Shown here piece by piece: positions 26,731-32,759 of a DNA stretch of 32,759 nucleotides. The translations under genes and the position numbers were made by a program. The DNA lies in the NCBI GenBank assembly GCA_913061025.1, contig CAJXUJ010000004.1, forward strand, positions 1 to 32,759, in the 5' to 3' direction. How positions within the stretch are numbered: position 1 is the stretch's first letter; each line of letters begins with the position of its first letter. The DNA comes from an uncultured Actinomycetes bacterium (GTDB lineage Bacteria > Actinomycetota > Actinomycetes > S36-B12). Under the pieces are notes generated by a model. It searched no databases and was not told where the DNA came from. It worked only from the letters and a program-made list of their open reading frames with translations.

Positions 26731-27690
26731 CTATGCTCGCATCCCGGTGGTTCCGCGCTGCTCGATCAGCCATGCGAAGGAGCCCAGCGCGGGCGGCCAG
26801 GAATCCAAAGATGTATCGCCGAGTAGTTCCGATTGATGGTGGATCGCCGATCGTGGGCCTGCGCACGCATCCAGGGCGACGTGCGCGGTGATGTTCATCG
26901 AGCCATCGGGAACGGCGGATCGGGGCGCGCCGTTCGCGAAACCCTTCATAGTCCCGCCATCCCACAGCCCAGCCGCTCGATCCGCGCGGTGGTGCGCGTA
27001 ATCGATCGCGACGCAGTAGCCGTTGTCGATCGTCTGCGTAAGGCCTCTCCACACCCGGTCACGCGTGGTACCAATCTCCCGGCGCGCGAAAGCGCGCGTC
27101 GGGGGCCACCACCGGTCCAGCCAGTCCGCTGCTTCAACCCGTGTCGTATTTCCGAGATAGCGATCGGCTGCCGGATCCCCGAGAAGAGGGCCGAGGTCTT
27201 CTGCTCCGCTCGTGGGGTCGACGAGTACTACGCGTGGCCGCACCTGGTCATCGAGTTCGACGATGGGGCACGCGATGTCATCGAGGAACTCATGCGCGAC
27301 CAGGATTCCGTTGACCGACTCTGCCGATCCGAGGATCTCCGAATCGCCCTCGGCTAGTTCGCGTTGCTGCCACACAATTCTTGTTGGCAGATCCGCAGGG
27401 CGGGGTCGTTGATCGATGCCAATCAACGTCGTCGACTTGGGGACCCGAGTTGACAGTTGGCGTAGCAGTTCACCGGATCCGGAGCCGACGTCGATGATTG
27501 CTAAATCCTTGGTCGATTCCTCGAGGTTGGTGAGGAGATTCGCAAGGGTCTGTGCAGTGCGCGTGCTGGCGTGAACCGGCGTCTGGAAGTGCTGTTCGGC
27601 ATGGTGAGACGTGTAGAAGTCACGATTCGCCTGGTTCCAACTATCCAGCCACGGATGTTCCGCGCAAACTCGGCTATCGGCCCGTGACAT
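26731..27690 (-). CDS. SAM-dependent methyltransferase, probably MidA/NDUFAF7 (COG1565)-like
   Basis: SAM motif IIDVGSGSGELL; GILVAHEFLDDIACPIVELDD (MidA NEFxDAxP-like); GYCVAIDYAHH...GTMKGFANG...SMNITAHVALDA (MidA IDYG / DITAHVDF-like). Stops 4 bp before the NuoD-like start. Confidence 0.75.
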   Translation of the reverse strand: MSRADSRVCAEHPWLDSWNQANRDFYTSHHAEQHFQTPVHASTRTAQTLANLLTNLEESTKDLAIIDVGSGSGELLRQLSTRVPKSTTLIGIDQRPRPADLPTRIVWQQRELAEGDSEILGSAESVNGILVAHEFLDDIACPIVELDDQVRPRVVLVDPTSGAEDLGPLLGDPAADRYLGNTTRVEAADWLDRWWPPTRAFARREIGTTRDRVWRGLTQTIDNGYCVAIDYAHHRADRAAGLWDGGTMKGFANGAPRSAVPDGSMNITAHVALDACAGPRSAIHHQSELLGDTSLDSWPPALGSFAWLIEQRGTTGMRA

Positions 27691-27726
27691 GTCGGCACGC
27701 TAGTGCCACCCCTAGGCTTCATTGTC

Positions 27727-28611
27727 GTGAGTGAGGCATCGCCGTCACGTTTGCGGATCGCGATCGTCGGTTCCGGCCGCGTTGGTGCGGTGTTGGGGTC
27801 TGCCTGGCGGAGGGCCGGTCACACCATCGTTGGAGTGACGGCTCGCTCGGATACGTCGCGGCTTCGTGCCGAAGCATTGCTGCCCGGGGTGCCGATCTCC
27901 GATGCATCGACGATCACGCATGAGGCGGACCTCGTCTTCATCGCAGTTCCCGACCGCGAGCTCGCGGCGGTTGTCGAAGATCTTGCCGATAGCGGGGCGC
28001 TGCGATCCGGCCAGTTCGTGGTGCATCCGGCAGGGAGGTACGGACTCGATGTGCTCGCCCCCGCGGCGGTCGCCGGAGCGGTTCCGTTGGCCATCCACCC
28101 GGCACTGCCGCTCACCGGCACCACCATGGATCTCGATCGTCTGACCGGGGCAGCCTTCGGAGTGACGGCGCCGGAAGGGATGCGCAGCATCGCGGAAGCA
28201 CTCGTCGTCGAGTTGGGTGGCGAACCGGTCTGGGTCCCGGAACAAGCGCGAACCGCGTATCACGCCGCACTCGCGCTTGCCGCGAATTACTCCATGACAC
28301 TGGTCAACGAGGCCGTCGCGATCCTCCAGGACACCGGCGCGGAATCACCTCAACGCATTCTCGGCCCGCTGGTGCGGGCGAGTGTCGAGACGGCACTCGA
28401 GCGTGGTGACCGCGCCCAGACGGGACCGATCTCACGCGCCGATGCGTCGACGGTCGCCGATCACGTGCGCGTTCTGCAGGAGAGTTCTCCGCTGGCTGCA
28501 CAGGCCTACCGAGCCCTCGGTCGACTTACTGTCGATCGTCTGCTGGAGGTAGGAGTCCTCGATACCGATGGAGCATCGGCGGTCCTACGGGAACTGGAGG
28601 AAATCCAGTGA
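27727..28611 (+). CDS. Rossmann-like/DUF2520 NAD(P)-binding protein
   Basis: RIAIVGSGRVGAVLGSAWRRAGHTIVGV, LVFIAVPDRELAAV, HPALPLTGT, AYHAALALAANYSMTL. Start 27703 or 27727. Confidence 0.85.
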   Translation: MSEASPSRLRIAIVGSGRVGAVLGSAWRRAGHTIVGVTARSDTSRLRAEALLPGVPISDASTITHEADLVFIAVPDRELAAVVEDLADSGALRSGQFVVHPAGRYGLDVLAPAAVAGAVPLAIHPALPLTGTTMDLDRLTGAAFGVTAPEGMRSIAEALVVELGGEPVWVPEQARTAYHAALALAANYSMTLVNEAVAILQDTGAESPQRILGPLVRASVETALERGDRAQTGPISRADASTVADHVRVLQESSPLAAQAYRALGRLTVDRLLEVGVLDTDGASAVLRELEEIQ

Positions 28612-29441
28612 AGGTCGGTCGGATCGTTCCGCCTGTTGAACCCGGCGTCACCCGGGTTCTGGTTCCAACTATGGGAGCCCTGCATGACGGGCACCGGTCT
28701 CTTATGCGCGCTGCACGGGTACAGGCGGGTGAGTCGGGGGAAGTGGTGGTCAGCGTTTTCGTCAACCCGACGCAGTTCGCTCAGGGAGAGGACTTCGATG
28801 CGTACCCGCGGACCTTGGATGCCGACGAGCACGTGTGTCGAGCCGAAGGCGTTGATTTTCTTTATGCACCAACGGTTTCGGATATCTACGGGGGCGATGA
28901 CCGCCACGACCGCATCACGATCGACCCGGGCACGTTGGGGCGCGAACTCGAGGGCGAAGCGAGGCCCACGCACTTCTCCGGTGTTCTGACGGTGGTGTCG
29001 ATTCTGTTTCACCGGGTGCAGCCGGATATTGCAGTCTTTGGCGAAAAGGACTATCAGCAATTGCAGTTGATCCGTCGTATGAACGATGATCTCGGATTTG
29101 GAATTCGTGTCGTCGGTATTGAGACGGTTCGTGATGTCGACGGTGTCGCCTTGAGCTCACGCAATGCGTATCTGTCGTCCCAAGCTCGTCGTCGCGCCGC
29201 ATCAATACCCGCGGCGATGAATGCCGCGCAGTCGGCCGCCGTCGATGGAACTGGTGCAGCAAAGGACGCTGCAGAGGAAGTTCTGCGTGCGGGCGGTGTA
29301 GAGATCGACTACGTGGAGGTTCGTTCGGTGGACCTTGGAGAAGGCCCGGAGCAGGGACCGGCTCGATTACTGATTGCCTGCATGGTTGAGGGCACTCGAT
29401 TGATCGATAACTGCTTAATCACCGTTGGAGAGGGTCGATGA
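28608..29441 (+). CDS. panC: Pantothenate synthetase PanC
   Basis: VPTMGALHDGHRSLMRAAR, VSVFVNPTQFAQGEDFDAYPR, VFGEKDYQQLQLIRRM, LSSRNAYLS. Confidence 0.96.
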   Translation: MKVGRIVPPVEPGVTRVLVPTMGALHDGHRSLMRAARVQAGESGEVVVSVFVNPTQFAQGEDFDAYPRTLDADEHVCRAEGVDFLYAPTVSDIYGGDDRHDRITIDPGTLGRELEGEARPTHFSGVLTVVSILFHRVQPDIAVFGEKDYQQLQLIRRMNDDLGFGIRVVGIETVRDVDGVALSSRNAYLSSQARRRAASIPAAMNAAQSAAVDGTGAAKDAAEEVLRAGGVEIDYVEVRSVDLGEGPEQGPARLLIACMVEGTRLIDNCLITVGEGR

Positions 29442-31111
29442 AGGTCAAGACGCCAATCCCCAGTCGGCTTGATGCTCCGCCGCCGGGGTGGACGGCGCGA
29501 GCCGACGTTGTTGTTGTCGGTTCCGGTGTTGCTGGGCTCACCACTGCCTTGCGCGTGCGCGCTTTGGGGCTGAGCGTGTTACTGGTCACCAAGGCGACGG
29601 TGGACGAAGGCTCGACCCGCTGGGCCCAGGGTGGAATCGCTGCCGCCCTCGCCGATGACGACTCTCCAGAAGAACACATGCGGGACACGTTGGAAGCCGG
29701 CGGAGGCCTGTGCAACGAGCATGCCGTCGAGATCCTGGTCAACGAGGGTCCCGATGCGGTACGCGAACTCATTTCCTGGGGGGCTCGCTTCGACACCGAC
29801 CCGACTGGGTCCATCTCCCTCACCCGTGAAGGTGGCCACCATCGCAACCGCATCGCCCATGCTGGTGGAGACGCGACGGGTGCGGAAGTCTCGCGTGCTC
29901 TCGTTGCAGCGGTCGCAGCTGATCCGGGAATCGAACTCGTCGAGAATGCCCTCGTTCTTGACCTGATCACGGCGGAGGATGGTCGAACGGCCGGCGTGAC
30001 CCTGCACGTGATCGGGCCTGGTCAGCGTGACGGCGTGGGCGCGGCGCTCGCCCCATCGGTTGTGCTTGCGACGGGTGGGTTCGGTCAGGTCTTCGGTCAG
30101 ACGACCAATCCCTACGTGGCAACAGGTGATGGTGTAGCTCTCGCGCTTCGAGCCGGCGCCGCGGTTGCCGATTTGGAGTTCGTGCAATTCCATCCGACCG
30201 TTCTGTGGCTTGGGCCGGTAGCCCAAGGTCAACAGCCCCTTGTCTCGGAAGCGGTACGTGGAGAGGGCGCAGTGCTCGTCGATGATGCTGGACGCCGCTT
30301 CATGATCGGTGAGCACCCGATGGCAGATCTGGCACCGCGGGACGTGGTGGCCAAGGCCATCATGCGCCGGATGCGTGCGACCGGCGCATCCCATGTGTGG
30401 CTGGACGGTCGTGAACTTGGTGCTGACACCTGGGTGCACCGCTTCCCGACGATCTTGGCGTCGTGCCGGATGCGGGGCATCGATCCGGTGACCGACCTCA
30501 TCCCCGTTTCCCCCGCGCAGCACTACGCGTCGGGTGGAGTGATAACCGATTTCGATGGGCGCTCCACGATTCCAGGTTTGTACGCCTGCGGTGAGGTCGC
30601 GTGCTCGGGAGTGCACGGCGCCAATCGCCTTGCCTCGAATTCCTTGCTGGAGGGTTTGGTCTTCGCCCGCCGAATCGCTACGGCTATCGGTGATGACAGG
30701 GAAGGACGTGGCAGCCCAGACGTCGGGATGACCAATGGAGCGGATCAGTCCGGGGTCATCTCCAACGCGGCTCGGCGTGCACTGCAGCAAACAATGGACA
30801 CTGACTCGGGCGTGCTGCGAAGTGAGGACTCCTTGCATGAAGCAAGCCACTGGCTGGATCAGGCTATGTCGACGTCGCAGGGCAAGCCGTGCACCGAGGA
30901 TTGGGAAACGACCAATGTCGCATCAGTTGCGCGTGTTCTCGTCGAACATGCAACTCAACGCGAGGAGACTCGCGGCTCCCACTGGCGGGAGGACCATCCG
31001 TCCAGTCGCGATGAGTGGCGGGTTCGACTTGTCACGACGATGGATACCGACGGAACCCTCAGGACGGTCATGCGACCTCCGTCGTGGGTGCCGGGTATAG
31101 AGGAGGACTAA
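29438..31111 (+). CDS. nadB: L-aspartate oxidase NadB
   Basis: VVVGSGVAGLTTALRVRALG, STRWAQGGIAAAL, EFVQFHPTVL, HYASGGVITDFDGRSTIPGLYACGEVACSGVHGANRLASNSLLEGLVFARRI. Confidence 0.96.
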   Translation: MKVKTPIPSRLDAPPPGWTARADVVVVGSGVAGLTTALRVRALGLSVLLVTKATVDEGSTRWAQGGIAAALADDDSPEEHMRDTLEAGGGLCNEHAVEILVNEGPDAVRELISWGARFDTDPTGSISLTREGGHHRNRIAHAGGDATGAEVSRALVAAVAADPGIELVENALVLDLITAEDGRTAGVTLHVIGPGQRDGVGAALAPSVVLATGGFGQVFGQTTNPYVATGDGVALALRAGAAVADLEFVQFHPTVLWLGPVAQGQQPLVSEAVRGEGAVLVDDAGRRFMIGEHPMADLAPRDVVAKAIMRRMRATGASHVWLDGRELGADTWVHRFPTILASCRMRGIDPVTDLIPVSPAQHYASGGVITDFDGRSTIPGLYACGEVACSGVHGANRLASNSLLEGLVFARRIATAIGDDREGRGSPDVGMTNGADQSGVISNAARRALQQTMDTDSGVLRSEDSLHEASHWLDQAMSTSQGKPCTEDWETTNVASVARVLVEHATQREETRGSHWREDHPSSRDEWRVRLVTTMDTDGTLRTVMRPPSWVPGIEED

Positions 31112-32014
31112 ATGCAATACGCGACCTACCGGTTCTCGGCCGAGACCAATGCTCGTCTCGGGGAGGTCGGCCTGCGCCCCCTGGACGTCGAGGCGATCGC
31201 CCTTCGAGCGCTCGAGGAGGACATCGACGATGGCGTCGACGTCACCACGATTGCCACTGTTCCCGCAGAGCAGCGTGGTCGATTGGCGTTCGTGGCTCGA
31301 TCCGGTGGGGTGATCGCTGGTCAGATCGTCGCAGCCGCGATCTTCGACGTGGTGTGTGGTGACGAGCACACGGTCGAGTTTTGCGTCGAGGAGGGTGCCC
31401 AGGTCGATGCAGGAACCGAGGTCATGGCGATCACTGCGTCTACTCATCAATTGCTTCGGGGTGAGCGCCCTGCGTTGAACCTCCTGAGCCATCTGAGCGG
31501 TATCGCAACGGCCACGCGAGCGTGGGTTCAGGCCGTGCAGGGAACGTCGGCCCGTATTCGTGACACTCGCAAGACCACTCCCGGTCTGCGGTATCTAGAG
31601 AAGTACGCGGTTCGCATGGGTGGAGGTGTCAATCACCGGATGAATCTCGCCGATGCTGCCCTGGTCAAGGACAACCACATCGCGGCGGCGGGTGGCGTCG
31701 AGCAAGCCTTTACCGCGGTGCGAGAGAGATTCCCCGATGTTCCCGTCGAGGTCGAAGTGGACACACTCGAGCAACTCGATGAGGTTCTCGACGCCGGTGC
31801 CGATCTTGTTCTGCTCGACAACTTCTCCATCGATCAGATGACCGAGGCGGTCTCTCGTAATGCTGGCAGGGCTCGACTGGAAGCATCCGGTGGGCTCTCC
31901 CTTGACCGGGCGGCCGCCGTAGCCGCGACGGGGGTCGACTACCTTGCCGTCGGTGCGCTGACCCACTCAGCGCCCGTCCTTGATATCGGCGCGGACCTCG
32001 TCGTCCTCGGTTAG
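31112..32014 (+). CDS. nadC: Quinolinate phosphoribosyltransferase NadC
   Basis: RPALNLLSHLSGIATATRAWV, RDTRKTTPGLRYLEKYAVRMGGGVNHRMNLADAALVKDNH, ASGGLSL. AGGAGG RBS at 31101. Confidence 0.96.
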   Translation: MQYATYRFSAETNARLGEVGLRPLDVEAIALRALEEDIDDGVDVTTIATVPAEQRGRLAFVARSGGVIAGQIVAAAIFDVVCGDEHTVEFCVEEGAQVDAGTEVMAITASTHQLLRGERPALNLLSHLSGIATATRAWVQAVQGTSARIRDTRKTTPGLRYLEKYAVRMGGGVNHRMNLADAALVKDNHIAAAGGVEQAFTAVRERFPDVPVEVEVDTLEQLDEVLDAGADLVLLDNFSIDQMTEAVSRNAGRARLEASGGLSLDRAAAVAATGVDYLAVGALTHSAPVLDIGADLVVLG

Positions 32015-32022
32015 GAGTCCCG

Positions 32023-32759
32023 ATGCTTCTGGCGGTGGACGTTGGCAATACCAACACTGTTCTTGGTCTCTTCGACAGCGAAGAACTAGTGAACTCTTGG
32101 CGCATCACCACCCACGCGCGCGCCACCGGTGACGAAATGGCCCTGACCTATCGCGGCCTCCTCGCTTCCCAACCTCCGGTCACAGGAGTTGCCCTGTGCA
32201 GCACCGTTCCGAGTGTCTTGCACGAGTTGCGTCCCATGATCGCGTCTTTCTTCAGCGATATCCCGGTTGTCATCGTGGAGCCGGGTACCAAGACGGGAGT
32301 GCCGATCCTTACTGACAACCCGAAAGAGGTAGGGGCCGACCGGATCGTGAACACCCTTGCCGCGCACCAGCAGTACGGCGGGCCATGCATTGTTGTGGAT
32401 TTCGGGACCTCAACCAATCTCGATGTTGTTTCAGCCAAGGGGGAGTTCCTTGGTGGTGCACTTGCACCGGGCATCGACATATCCCTCGAAGCCCTCTCGA
32501 ACAGGGCTGCTCAGTTGCGCAAGGTCGAGGTGGTCCGGCCTCGGTCGCCGATCGGTAAGAACACGGTGGAGGCGCTGCAATCCGGGGCTGTCTTCGGGTT
32601 CGCAGGCCAGGTCGATGGTCTGGTCGATCGGATCATTGAGGAAACCGGTCCGGTGACTGCTGTAGTAGCGACCGGTGGTCTGGCGTCCGTGGTGATCGGT
32701 GAGTCCGAAACCATTACTCATCATGACCCCGATCTCACCTTGACCGGCCTTCGGTTGGT
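32023..32759 (+). CDS. coaX: Type III pantothenate kinase CoaX (3' end beyond window)
   Basis: Not in the ORF track (no stop in window). ATG 32023 reads MLLAVDVGNTNTVLGLFDSEELVNSWRITT...GADRIVNTLAAHQQYGGPCIVVDFGTSTNLDVVSAKGEFLGGALAPGIDISLEALSNRAAQLRKVEVVRP. Confidence 0.95.
   Translation, partial: MLLAVDVGNTNTVLGLFDSEELVNSWRITTHARATGDEMALTYRGLLASQPPVTGVALCSTVPSVLHELRPMIASFFSDIPVVIVEPGTKTGVPILTDNPKEVGADRIVNTLAAHQQYGGPCIVVDFGTSTNLDVVSAKGEFLGGALAPGIDISLEALSNRAAQLRKVEVVRPRSPIGKNTVEALQSGAVFGFAGQVDGLVDRIIEETGPVTAVVATGGLASVVIGESETITHHDPDLTLTGLRL

Noticed and set aside
29579-30850. 423-aa minus-strand ORF
   Set aside because: Antisense to nadB, whose motifs are unambiguous; translation has no recognisable domain.
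1-32759. Mobile element, prophage, CRISPR or defence island
   Set aside because: No transposase, integrase, phage, cas or restriction motifs. No spaced repeat array was seen; the only tandem repeat is the 33-bp unit at 1655-1734.

Overview
This is a 32.8 kb high-GC actinobacterial chromosomal window with dense operons. Left to right it holds: the partial 5' end of an XdhC/CoxI-type gene (- strand, running off the left edge); a molybdenum-cofactor cluster (moaE, moaA, moaD, moeA, moaC, mogA) interleaved with Mo-hydroxylase/CO-dehydrogenase accessory genes (coxG-like, MoxR/CoxD-like, VWA/CoxE-like); a high-affinity phosphate locus pstC-pstA-pstB-pstS plus a divergent PstS-like lipoprotein, with candidate PHO boxes; a minus-strand sulfur operon (SQR-like flavoprotein, one-cysteine TusE/DsrC-like protein, DsrE2-like protein) behind ppa; then a block whose layout I recall from other actinobacteria: dacB, manA, F420-associated metalloprotease, tilS, hpt, ftsH, folE-folP-folB-folK, a DUF3180 protein, a small hypothetical, a NuoD-like orphan with a MidA/NDUFAF7-like methyltransferase, a DUF2520 protein, panC, nadB, nadC and coaX (partial at the right edge). 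There are no rRNA or tRNA genes, CRISPR arrays, phage genes or transposons that I can support. Most interesting signals: (1) the orphan NuoD paralog keeps the LxHR motif whose Arg is methylated by NDUFAF7 in complex I, sits 4 bp downstream of a MidA-like methyltransferase, and has lost the quinone-site Tyr; (2) the PstS-like lipoprotein has lost the phosphate-binding loop; (3) the SQR-TusE-DsrE2 module has a TusE lacking the second DsrC cysteine, and a candidate GAAA-tetraloop RNA hairpin in the leader; (4) a 33-bp tandem repeat between moaA and moaD regenerates the in-frame MoaD C-terminus Ala-Gly-Gly-stop three times. No homology search was run; family calls come from reading motifs.
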